41,731 bases of DNA from the NCBI GenBank assembly GCA_025997475.1, contig BNUQ01000014.1, positions 1 through 41,731 of the forward strand, read 5' to 3'. The position numbers were made by a program, and so were the translations under genes. This stretch comes from Planctomycetales bacterium. GTDB lineage: Bacteria > Planctomycetota > SZUA-567. Under the pieces are notes generated by a model. It saw only the letters and a program-made list of their open reading frames with translations. It was not told the DNA's origin and did not search any database. Numbering within the stretch: the stretch's first letter is position 1; each line of letters opens with the position of its first letter. This document shows positions 14,802-21,825 of the stretch, in pieces.

Positions 14802-15668
14802 ATGAAAATCATCGTGGCTTCGCCGAACCAGACCGCTTTTGGCTTGGTCAAAAATATCCTGGTCAACGCCAAGGTACAGAACGCGGACGCGGCACACACC
14901 ACGGGCGTCGAGGACACGCTCGCCGCGCTGTCGGCGGACGACAAAGGTCGCGATATGGTGCTGGTCGATTGGGAATTTCCCGACGACCAATTGCCCACGC
15001 GCATCGTCGCGGCGGTGAAAACCAAACGGGCGACGACGCCGGTGTTGCTGTTGTGCGTCAAGGCGAAAGCCGGCGGCACGTTTTCGGCGATGAAAGCCGG
15101 AGCCAACGGCGTCGTGCATAAGCCGTTCGAGCCGATGGCGCTGTTGCGCGCCGTGGCGGAGGCGTTCAAGCCGAAAGAACGGCAATCGGTCAACGTCGAG
15201 TTCATCAACCCGTTCATCGACGCGACGCGCAACGTGTTGCAAACGATGTGCGGCGTGGAAATCGTGCGCAAAAAATTATTCCTCAAAGAAGACCACCGGA
15301 TGCTCGGCGAGGTCTCCGGCGTGATGGGCTTGGGCGGCGCGGCGACGGGGTCGGTGGTGGTGAGTTTTCATAACCGGCAGGCGTGTTTTCTTGTCGGCAA
15401 AATGTTAGGGTCGGAAACGCCGACCGAACTGACGCCGGAAGTTTGCGACGGCGTCGGCGAACTTATCAATATGATTTCGGGACAAGCGAAAGCGACGCTT
15501 GCCAAAACCAAATACCATTTCAACATCAGCATTCCCTCGGTCATCTCCGGCGCCGGACACGAAATTTCCCACCGACAAGGCACGCCGAACATCGTCGTCT
15601 TATTCAACTTTCAGGGCGAAACCGAAGAATTCGCGTTGCAGGTGTGCCTCGCGCCGACGGGACAGTGA
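14802..15668 (+). CDS. pseudo-receiver domain fused to a CheX phosphatase domain
   Basis: Encodes 288 residues. Residues 1-~122 have the receiver fold: VLVDWEFP with D56, and VVHKPFE with K107. The acidic Asp pair normally at positions 7-8 is Ser-Pro (VASPNQTAF), so Mg2+ binding and normal phosphorylation are doubtful. Residues ~130-288 are CheX: VEFINPFIDATRNVLQTM, TGSVVVSF and the catalytic helix DGVGELINMISGQAK, with E220 and N223 as the phosphatase pair. CheX/CheC proteins dephosphorylate CheY-P. GAGG lies seven bases before the ATG. As the last gene of the cheY group, it probably acts on the CheY encoded at 14019. Confidence 0.87.
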   Translation: MKIIVASPNQTAFGLVKNILVNAKVQNADAAHTTGVEDTLAALSADDKGRDMVLVDWEFPDDQLPTRIVAAVKTKRATTPVLLLCVKAKAGGTFSAMKAGANGVVHKPFEPMALLRAVAEAFKPKERQSVNVEFINPFIDATRNVLQTMCGVEIVRKKLFLKEDHRMLGEVSGVMGLGGAATGSVVVSFHNRQACFLVGKMLGSETPTELTPEVCDGVGELINMISGQAKATLAKTKYHFNISIPSVISGAGHEISHRQGTPNIVVLFNFQGETEEFALQVCLAPTGQ

Positions 15669-15738
15669 TTGCAATTACGAATTAGAGGTTACGCCCGCCA
15701 AAATATCGCAACCGACTTGACAAAAATAAAAATCCTTA

Positions 15739-15890
15739 AAAAACGCCGTAGGCGTTTAGAATCTATCCGGCTATTGACGAGCATCGTCCCTACGGGACGC
15801 GGTTTCAGTGCGGCGACGTTTCTACCGACATTTTGCCCCTACGGGGCAAACAGCCGATGGTCCAAGATGCGGATAGGTTATTAGGGTTCT
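15739..15890. repeat. palindrome-rich intergenic element
   Basis: Contains AACGCCGTAGGCGTT, CGTCCCTACGGGACG and TTTGCCCCTACGGGGCAAA, each a near-perfect hairpin. Outer sequences AATCTATCCG and CGGATAGGTT are imperfectly inverted. No coding frame is present between the CheX fusion and gmd. Confidence 0.7.
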
Positions 15891-15995
15891 GATTTTTGTA
15901 GCAAACGACGATATGTTTCGCTCCGTTGGGGCGGACTGGCGGAATGATTAGTTTAAAATCGCGTAACATGAGATTTAATTAACAGGAGTTCCCCA

Positions 15996-17075
15996 ATGAA
16001 AAAAGCCCTCATCACCGGCGTTACCGGACAGGACGGGTCGTATCTGACCGAGTTTTTGCTTGACCGCGGCTATGAAGTGCACGGCATTATCCGCCGGTCG
16101 AGTTCGTTTAACACGCGCCGCATCGACCATCTCTATCGCGACCCGCACGAAAAAACGCGCCTGTTTTTGCACTACGGCGACCTGACCACCAACGACGGCT
16201 TGACCGACGTGATTTACCACGTCCAGCCTGACGAAATCTACAATCTCGGCGCGCAAAGCCACGTCCGCGTGTCGTTCGATATGCCGGAATACACCGCCGA
16301 CGCTTCCGGCGTCAGCGTCGTGCGCCTCCTCGAAAGCATCCGGCGCTCCGGCATCGCCACGCGCTTTTATCAGGCGTCCACCAGCGAATTGTTCGGGAGC
16401 GCCCTGCCGCCGCAAAGCGAAACCACGGCGCTACAACCGCAAAGCCCCTACGCCGCCGCGAAACTTTACGCCTACTGGCTCGTCCGTAATTATCGCGACG
16501 GCTATAAGATGCACGCGAGCAACGGGATTTTATTCAACCACGAGTCGCCGCGGCGCGGCGAAACGTTCGTTACCCGCAAAATCACCCGCGCCGTCGCCAA
16601 CATCGTCGCCGGCGCGCAAACGGCGCTGTATTTGGGCAATATCGACTCGCGGCGCGACTGGGGTTACGCGCCGGAATTTGTCGAATGTATGTGGCTGATT
16701 TTGCAACAGGACAATCCCGACGATTACGTCATCGGCACCGGCGAGGCGCACACCATTCGGGAATTTTTAGAAGCCGCGTTCGGCTACGTCGGGCGGGATT
16801 ATCAGGATTACGTGAAAATCGACCCGAAGTATTTTCGTCCGACGGAAGTCGATTACTTGCTTGCCGACCCGCGCAAAGCCCGCGAAAAACTCGGCTGGCA
16901 ACCGCGCGTCAAGTTTCACGAATTGGTGCAAATTATGATGGACGCGGATTTGGAACTGCTGGGCTTGCCTTGCCCCGGCGAGGGTAAAAAAGTTGTCGCC
17001 GAACGCTTCGACGGCAACTGGCACCACTGGGGGCGCGCCGTCGTCTCGATGGAAAATTCCACGCACGAGATTTAA
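15996..17075 (+). CDS. gmd: GDP-mannose 4,6-dehydratase
   Basis: A 359-residue short-chain dehydrogenase-type enzyme converting GDP-mannose to GDP-4-keto-6-deoxymannose, the precursor of GDP-fucose, GDP-rhamnose and related sugars for surface glycans. The NAD(P) loop is GVTGQDG (8-14). The active-site residues are T129 and E131 in QASTSELFG plus Y152 and K156 (YAAAK). Family blocks include [45 protein letters not shown] and the C-terminal [22 protein letters not shown] lies seven bases upstream. No fucose synthase or glycosyltransferase gene is adjacent. Confidence 0.95.
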   Translation: MKKALITGVTGQDGSYLTEFLLDRGYEVHGIIRRSSSFNTRRIDHLYRDPHEKTRLFLHYGDLTTNDGLTDVIYHVQPDEIYNLGAQSHVRVSFDMPEYTADASGVSVVRLLESIRRSGIATRFYQASTSELFGSALPPQSETTALQPQSPYAAAKLYAYWLVRNYRDGYKMHASNGILFNHESPRRGETFVTRKITRAVANIVAGAQTALYLGNIDSRRDWGYAPEFVECMWLILQQDNPDDYVIGTGEAHTIREFLEAAFGYVGRDYQDYVKIDPKYFRPTEVDYLLADPRKAREKLGWQPRVKFHELVQIMMDADLELLGLPCPGEGKKVVAERFDGNWHHWGRAVVSMENSTHEI

Positions 17076-17117
17076 GAACCGTTACGAATGACGAATGATG
17101 GCGGTGGTTATGGTTAA

Positions 17118-17280
17118 TAGACCTGTTCGACAACCAATTCGCGGCATCTTTTCGGCTAATCTTCCGTTCCGCCGCGTCAAAATTCCTTGCAATACGCTCG
17201 GTATTGCTTCGTCATTTCTCCTTGCGGAACGAAAAATTAGACACGAAAATTTGCTCACTCGTAGGTTTAGAACAGGTCTA
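17118..17280. mobile_element. 159-bp MITE-like element, copy 1
   Basis: The ends are GACCTGTTC and GAACAGGTC at 17120-17278, flanked on both sides by TA, as expected for a TA target duplication. Internal stems include CGTTCCGC/GCGGAACG and GCAATAC/GTATTGC. It is ~96% identical (about 7 differences in 159) to the inverted copy at 28291-28449. No transposase is encoded. It sits just after a short heptad-like arm at the end of gmd. Confidence 0.85.
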
Positions 17281-17350
17281 ATATAAAAGCCGTGATGAGA
17301 TAAAATTAGCGTGTTGCTTGGTTTTTTATTTTTGTAAAGAGAGGTGATTT

Positions 17351-17518
17351 ATGGCCGTTAAAGTTGCAAAGAAAAATCCGGGGCGGAAAGCCAAAAAAAC
17401 GGCAAAGACCGACGCGCCGGTGGTCGAGGGTGAAAAACACGGGCGTTTTACCGATTATTTGCGGGCGCATCCCGATTTCAAACTGACTATCGTTGATATG
17501 AAAGCCGTGATGAAATGA
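17351..17518 (+). CDS. 55-residue Lys-rich small protein
   Basis: Reads MAVKVAKKNPGRKAKKTAKT, then an acidic linker, then GRFTDYLRAHPDFKLTIVDM and KAVMK. The N-terminal third is strongly basic and histone-H1-like in composition; the rest could form a small helix-strand unit. GAGGTGAT just before the ATG is an excellent match to the 16S anti-Shine-Dalgarno, and an intrinsic terminator starts 16 bases after the stop, so this is very likely a real monocistronic gene. A nucleic-acid-binding role is only a guess from charge. Confidence 0.68.
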   Translation: MAVKVAKKNPGRKAKKTAKTDAPVVEGEKHGRFTDYLRAHPDFKLTIVDMKAVMK

Positions 17519-17534
17519 GTGCGCGAAAATAAAA

Positions 17535-17562
17535 ACAGACGCCATTACGGGCGTCTGTTTTA
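17535..17562. terminator. bidirectional intrinsic terminator
   Basis: ACAGACGCC and GGCGTCTGT form a perfect 9-bp stem with a six-base loop. TTTT follows on the plus strand, and TTTTTATTTT follows on the minus strand. It serves the converging small genes on either side. Confidence 0.85.
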
Positions 17563-17568
17563 GAGTGT

Positions 17569-17799
17569 TCATTTCATAGTCGCCAAGTCATTGTTTAGCG
17601 CACTTTCATCATAAATGGTGAGATTACCACCCCTCAACTTCTGATAATAAAGACGACCGGCAATTAGTGCTCGTTGTTTGTCGGCTCCACGGAGCGCATC
17701 ATCATAATCGTCTTTCAAACGCTGAATTTCTTTTCTCCTACTTCGGACACCAGCAACTACTATTACGGTAACGAGCAAAGACATCATATAAAGCGCCAT
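17569..17799 (-). CDS. small single-helix membrane protein with charged tail
   Basis: Up to 76 residues: a hydrophobic helix (MMSLLVTVIVVAGV) then a charged, probably coiled segment (RSRRKEIQRLKDDYDDALRG) and a C-terminal region ending DLATMK. Two starts are possible. The ATG at 17799 is used here. The ATG at 17787 would form a 4-base ATGA overlap with the stop of the preceding small ORF, which suggests translational coupling. AT content is higher than in neighbouring genes. Function unknown. Confidence 0.55.
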   Translation of the reverse strand: MALYMMSLLVTVIVVAGVRSRRKEIQRLKDDYDDALRGADKQRALIAGRLYYQKLRGGNLTIYDESALNNDLATMK

Positions 17800-17891
17800 C
17801 CCAAGCGATAGCCATTGGTGCTAAAACTCACAATCCCCATAGAAAGCGAAAACATAACAAAAAGTATTCCAAAAATTACCAGACATGTCAT
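17784..17891 (-). CDS. 35-residue hydrophobic microprotein
   Basis: Reads MTCLVIFGILFVMFSLSMGI then VSFSTNGYRLGWRFI. It has one membrane helix and AAAGGAG seven to eight bases before the ATG. Its TGA overlaps the internal ATG of the next gene (ATGA). An alternative reading is a single two-helix protein broken by a one-base frameshift near 17799-17803, since a +1 shift there would join GYRLG to MALYMMSLLV. Confidence 0.45.
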   Translation of the reverse strand: MTCLVIFGILFVMFSLSMGIVSFSTNGYRLGWRFI

Positions 17892-17950
17892 TTTTTTTCT
17901 CCTTTCATTTTAAGAAAATTTATTAGCTTACGTTATGCGGTCAATCAAAT

Positions 17951-18120
17951 TTGCGAGGTTGGCGGTTAATAGCCCCACGCTTTAGCGTGGGGTAGGCGAT
18001 TGAAAAAATAAATGGGCTTTAGCCCAAATTATTTTATTCGGCTAAAGCCGGTGATTTTTAATCCGCTTTTGACCCCACGCTAAAGCGTGGGGCTATTAAC
18101 CGCGCCGCGTAACATCAGTT
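17951..18120. repeat. 170-bp palindromic element, copy 2
   Basis: Same length and orientation as 5461-5630. Here the terminal inverted repeat is almost perfect over ~31 bases: GGCGGTTAATAGCCCCACGC at the left and its complement ending CTATTAACCGCG at the right. Inner palindromes GGGCTTTAGCCC and GGCTAAAGCC are present. Confidence 0.87.
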
Positions 18121-18213
18121 ATTAACTCTAATAGCACGGCATCTCCGCACGACCAAAAGCGACTCGCGAATTTATACCGTGCGCGTCGCGCCCGTCAAGC
18201 GGCTGACCGCCGA

Positions 18214-18438
18214 TTAGTGGTGGTGGCAATGTCCGCCGCAACAGTTGTTTGCCGAGAAATTTTGGCAACTGTCGGCGCAAGCCGGCGCGGCGGCGGCGAC
18301 CGCATTGGTGGCGAAAGTGCTGAACGCTTTGGTAACTTTTTTGCCGCCGCATTTTTCGCACGCCACGCGCGCGCCGCGCGCCGTCAACACTTCAAATTTT
18401 TCGCCGCAATCATCGCAGACGTATTCGTAGAGGGGCAT
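18214..18438 (-). CDS. FmdB-family zinc-ribbon protein
   Basis: Encodes 74 residues. MPLYEYVCDDCGEKFEVL with C8-x2-C11 and C27-x2-C30 is the FmdB/CxxC_CXXC_SSSS regulatory-protein signature. The C-terminal tail is rich in Ala then Cys and His (CADSCQN, NNCCGGHCHHH), a common extension that may bind further metal. The biochemical role of the family is not settled. AAAGG lies upstream of the ATG. It is the last gene of the minus-strand series that includes mutM, rarA, ispH and nspC, separated from mutM by a repeat. Confidence 0.85.
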   Translation of the reverse strand: MPLYEYVCDDCGEKFEVLTARGARVACEKCGGKKVTKAFSTFATNAVAAAAPACADSCQNFSANNCCGGHCHHH

Positions 18439-18463
18439 AGTTTTGACCTTTCGGCTGAAGAAA

Positions 18464-18580
18464 GAGTTTAGTGTTTAGAGTTGAGAGTTGAGAGTTGAGC
18501 AACGGAGTTATCTTGAAAATGCGCGAAGCGCAACATTCATTCAACTCTTAACTCTCAACTCTAAACTCTTCCCTCTAAAC
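18464..18580. repeat. heptad-arm inverted repeat element
   Basis: Left arm AGTTTAG/AGTTGAG heptads, GGAGTTATCTTG, core ATGCGCGAAGCGCAAC, and an inverted right arm ending in CTCTAAACTT, which encodes the stop of mutM. Confidence 0.87.
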
Positions 18581-19390
18581 TTGGCATTTTTCGCAAAAAT
18601 AGGTTGACCGTCCGGCTTGCGTGATTTTACGGATTTTCCCGCCGCAATGCCGACAGTCCAGACCGGCGCGGTCATAGACGCGCAAGCGGCGCGTGAAATT
18701 TCCCTCTCTGCCGCTCAATTGCCGGTAATCGCTAATCGTCGTGCCGCCGTGTTTAATCGACTCTTTCAACACGTCTTTAATCGCGGCGACGAGCGCGGCG
18801 GTCTCCGCGGCGGTCAGCGATTTCGCCGGACGCTCCGGCGCGACGCCGGCGCGGTGCAACGCCTCGCTCGCGTAAATGTTGCCGACGCCGACCACAATTT
18901 CCTGCTTCATAATTTGCGTTTTTATCGGCGTCGCGGCGCGCGCGTTTTTCGCCGCCAAATACGCGGGCGTGAACGCCGCCGCGAGCGGCTCGACGGCAAG
19001 TTTGCCGAGCAGAATTTTTAGTTCCGCGTCCGTCGGACAAAATTTTATCAAGCCGAATTTGCGCGGGTCGTTATAGACCAATTTTTCGCCGTGGTCCAAG
19101 GCGAAAACAGCGTGGTCGTGCGCGCGGCGCGGGCTTTTATCGATGCGCAACGAGCCGGTCATTCCTAAATGAATGACGACGGCGCCGCCGTGGTCGAGCG
19201 TCAGCACGATGAATTTGGCGCGACGCGCGACGGCGACAATCGACCGATTTTTCACCGACCGGTTAATGGTCGCGGCGTCCAACGGTTGCCGCAATTTTTC
19301 GGTGTAACCGTAAAACCGCGTCAGCGTCCGCCCGACGACGGCGCGGCGCAACGCCCGCGCGATGGTTTCCACCTCTGGGAGTTCCGGCAT
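18575..19390 (-). CDS. mutM: formamidopyrimidine-DNA glycosylase
   Basis: A 271-residue base-excision repair enzyme removing 8-oxoguanine and formamidopyrimidines, with AP lyase activity. The N-terminus MPELPEVETIARALR supplies the catalytic Pro2 and Glu3. RRAKFIVLTLDHG holds the conserved lysine of the active-site loop. GVGNIYASEAL is the helix-two-turns-helix. The C-terminal zinc finger has C-x2-C pairs (CRHCGG ... YFCEKC). GGGGA lies just before the ATG. The stop codon is the TAG of a heptad repeat arm. Confidence 0.95.
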   Translation of the reverse strand: MPELPEVETIARALRRAVVGRTLTRFYGYTEKLRQPLDAATINRSVKNRSIVAVARRAKFIVLTLDHGGAVVIHLGMTGSLRIDKSPRRAHDHAVFALDHGEKLVYNDPRKFGLIKFCPTDAELKILLGKLAVEPLAAAFTPAYLAAKNARAATPIKTQIMKQEIVVGVGNIYASEALHRAGVAPERPAKSLTAAETAALVAAIKDVLKESIKHGGTTISDYRQLSGREGNFTRRLRVYDRAGLDCRHCGGKIRKITQAGRSTYFCEKCQV

Positions 19391-19410
19391 AAGTTCCCCT
19401 TTTTTAGGGA

Positions 19411-19526
19411 AAAGTTGAAAGTTAAAAGTTGAAAGTTTAGCCGAGGTTGCGCTTCGCGCATTTTCAAGATAGTTCCGCTTCTCAACTTTTAACTTTTAAC
19501 TTTCAACTTTTAATTTTCAACTCTGC
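19411..19526. repeat. heptad-arm inverted repeat element
   Basis: Left arm AGTTGAA/AGTTAAA, core GGTTGCGCTTCGCGCATTTT (inverted orientation of the usual core), then a right arm of CAACTTTTAACT units that overlaps the last codons of rarA. Confidence 0.87.
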
Positions 19527-20835
19527 GCCGCGTCGCTCTCAATTTTTCCCAATAATCCAACCGTTTTTTGAGTTCGCGCTCAAAGCCGAATTCGCCGGGC
19601 GTGTAGAAAACCGTTCCCGCAAGCGACTCCGGCAGATGGTCTTGACCGGAAAAACCGTCGGCGCAATCGGGGTCGTATTGATAGCCCTTGCCGTAGTCGA
19701 GTTGCTTCATCAATTTCGTCGGCGCGTTGCGAATGTGGAGCGGCACCGGCTCGTTGCGCGTCTGCGCCACCGCCGCCGCCGCCGCGTTGAACGCGACGTA
19801 AGTTTTATTCGATTTCGGCGCCGTCGCCAAATAAATCGCGCACTCCGCCAGCGCCGTGTTGCATTCCGGCAGTCCCAAAAAATGCGCCGCGTCTTTGGCG
19901 GCGAGCGCCAGCGTCAACGCCTGCGGGTCGGCAAGTCCGATGTCTTCGCTCGCCATCCGCACCATTCGCCGCGCGACATACAGCGGGTCGGCGCCGCCGG
20001 ACAACATTCGCGCCAGCCAATACAACGCCGCCTGCGGGTCGGAGCCGCGCACCGATTTATGCAACGCCGAAATTAAATTGTAATGCTCGTCGCCGCCTTT
20101 GTCGTAAGTTACATTGCGCGCCGTAATCGCCTCTTTAATCGTCGTCAGCGTCAATTCTTTCGCCGCGTTTTCGCCGCCCTCGGACGCATAATTCGCCGCC
20201 ATTTCCAAGGCGCCGAGCGCGGCGCGGGCGTCGCCGTTGGCGTAATTGATTAAATGCGCCCGCGCGTCGTCCGCGAGGGTCAACCGCATTTTCCCTAAGC
20301 CGCGCAATTCGTCGCGCAACGCGAGAGCGACGATTTCACCGATATTGTCGTCGGAGAGCGCGTTGAGCGTCCAGACGCGACAGCGCGAGAGCAACGCGCC
20401 GTTGACGGCGAACGAGGGATTTTCCGTCGTCGCGCCGATGAGAATCACCGTGCCGGCTTCAAGGTGCGGCAAAAAAGCGTCTTGCTGGGCTTTGTTGAAA
20501 CGGTGGATTTCATCGACGAAAAGAATGGTGCGCTTGCCGAAATTGGCGAGGAGTTGTTGCGCGTCGGCGACGAGGTCGCGCACTTCTTTGACGCCGTTCA
20601 TCACCGCCGAAAAGGCGACGAATTTATGACCGGTGATATTGGCGATGACGCGGGCGAGCGTGGTTTTGCCGCTACCGGGCGGTCCCCACAAAATCATACT
20701 GACGATTTGGTCGGCGACGATGGCGCGGTTCAGCAGGCGTCCGACGCCCAGCAGATGTTCCTGCCCGACAAACTCGGCGAGCGTGCGCGGACGCAAACGT
20801 TCCGCCAGCGGCGCGGTGAGGGAAAATAGAGACAT
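19510..20835 (-). CDS. rarA: replication-associated recombination protein A (MgsA/RarA AAA+ ATPase)
   Basis: A 441-residue AAA+ ATPase related to clamp loaders and RuvB, acting at stalled replication forks. LAERLRPRTLAEFVGQEHLL opens the protein, Walker A is GPPGSGKT (51-58), Walker B is FVDEIHRF (D108, E109), and sensor 1 is LIGATTENPSF. The C-terminal tetramerisation region contains HYNLISALHKSVRGSDPQAA, RMVRMASEDIGLADP and YVAFNAA. Length is normal. No Shine-Dalgarno sequence is evident. The end RVEN-stop derives from the repeat arm. Confidence 0.95.
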   Translation of the reverse strand: MSLFSLTAPLAERLRPRTLAEFVGQEHLLGVGRLLNRAIVADQIVSMILWGPPGSGKTTLARVIANITGHKFVAFSAVMNGVKEVRDLVADAQQLLANFGKRTILFVDEIHRFNKAQQDAFLPHLEAGTVILIGATTENPSFAVNGALLSRCRVWTLNALSDDNIGEIVALALRDELRGLGKMRLTLADDARAHLINYANGDARAALGALEMAANYASEGGENAAKELTLTTIKEAITARNVTYDKGGDEHYNLISALHKSVRGSDPQAALYWLARMLSGGADPLYVARRMVRMASEDIGLADPQALTLALAAKDAAHFLGLPECNTALAECAIYLATAPKSNKTYVAFNAAAAAVAQTRNEPVPLHIRNAPTKLMKQLDYGKGYQYDPDCADGFSGQDHLPESLAGTVFYTPGEFGFERELKKRLDYWEKLRATRRRVEN

Positions 20836-20842
20836 TTTTTTT

Positions 20843-20950
20843 CAGAGTTTAGAGTTGAAAGTTTAGAGTTGAGAGTTTAGCAGGGGTTGCGCTTCGCGCA
20901 TTATTAAAACAACTCCACCGCTCAACTCTAAACTCTTAACTCTTAACTTT
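20843..20950. repeat. heptad-arm inverted repeat element overlapping ispH
   Basis: Left arm AGTTTAG/AGTTGAA/AGTTGAG, core GGTTGCGCTTCGCGC, CAACTCCACC, and an inverted right arm (CTCAACTCTAAACTCTTAACT). All of it from 20863 onward is translated as the C-terminal tail of IspH. Confidence 0.88.
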
Positions 20951-21795
20951 GCGACCACCTCCGCAATGACCCAGTCCGGTGCGCTGGCGCCCGCGCTCAC
21001 GCCGACATTTTTCACGTCGCCCCAATCGTCGGTGTTCAATTCCGCCGCGCTTTCCACCCACACCACGCGGGCGCGTTCCGCCGCTTCCGCCAACCGCGCC
21101 GTGTTCGCCGAATGGCGGTCGCCGACGACGACTACGATTTCGCATTGCGCCGCCATGGCGCGGATTTCTTTTAACCGCGCCTCCGTCGCCGCGCACAGCG
21201 TCGGATAAACCTTTAACGCCGGAAAACGCGCCGTCAGCGCCGCGGCGATTTGCGCGTATAAAGTCGGCGAAAAAGTCGTTTGCGCGACGAGCGCGGCGCG
21301 GGGCGGCAACGTCAAGTTTTCCGCGTCGGCGAGCGACGAAATAACCGTGCCGGCTTCGGCGCGCGCGATTAACCCGCGCACTTCGGCGTGTCCGGCGTCG
21401 CCGGCAATCAACACCCAAAATTTTTCGGCGGATAATTGTTCGATGAGTTGTTGATTTTTTTTAACGAGCGGACAAGTCGCGTCCACGACCGTCGCGACCC
21501 GCCGAAGCGCCGCCTCTTCGTCCGGCGGCAAACCGTGCGCGCGAATCAGCGCCGTCGCTCCGCGCGGAATTTCCGTCGGCGAATTGACCGCGCCGACGCC
21601 GCGTTGGGCAAGATATTCAACGGCGGCTTGATTGTGAATGAGCGGACCGAGCGTCCACACGGACGCCGCGCGAACGGACGCGGCGCTAACGAATGCCGAC
21701 TTTTCGGCGGCGGCGGCTTCCGCCAACTGCAAAGCGCGTTGCACGCCCATACAAAAACCGGCGTGCCGCGCCAAATGTAAAGTGAAGTCGGGCAT
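20863..21795 (-). CDS. ispH: 4-hydroxy-3-methylbut-2-enyl diphosphate reductase
   Basis: Encodes 310 residues. It carries out the last step of the MEP isoprenoid pathway, reducing HMBPP to IPP and DMAPP with a 4Fe-4S cluster held by C15 (AGFCMGVQRA), C108 (VDATCPL) and C201 (YPTLCAATEARL). IRAHGLPPDE, TTFSP and VGVSAGASAPDWVI are also family blocks. The normal end is near VIAEVVAKL. The last ~26 residues (RVKSLELSGG...LLNSQL) are encoded entirely by a heptad-arm element, including its right arm, core and part of its left arm. It lies 30 bases after nspC on the same strand. Confidence 0.94.
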   Translation of the reverse strand: MPDFTLHLARHAGFCMGVQRALQLAEAAAAEKSAFVSAASVRAASVWTLGPLIHNQAAVEYLAQRGVGAVNSPTEIPRGATALIRAHGLPPDEEAALRRVATVVDATCPLVKKNQQLIEQLSAEKFWVLIAGDAGHAEVRGLIARAEAGTVISSLADAENLTLPPRAALVAQTTFSPTLYAQIAAALTARFPALKVYPTLCAATEARLKEIRAMAAQCEIVVVVGDRHSANTARLAEAAERARVVWVESAAELNTDDWGDVKNVGVSAGASAPDWVIAEVVAKLRVKSLELSGGVVLIMREAQPLLNSQL

Positions 21796-21825
21796 TTTTC
21801 TTTCTCATTCGTCATTGGTAATTGC

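Noticed and set aside
17118..17280. Small protein gene in the MITE
   Set aside because: The frame is open in both copies, but there is no ribosome site and high identity makes openness uninformative; kept only as a low-interest finding.
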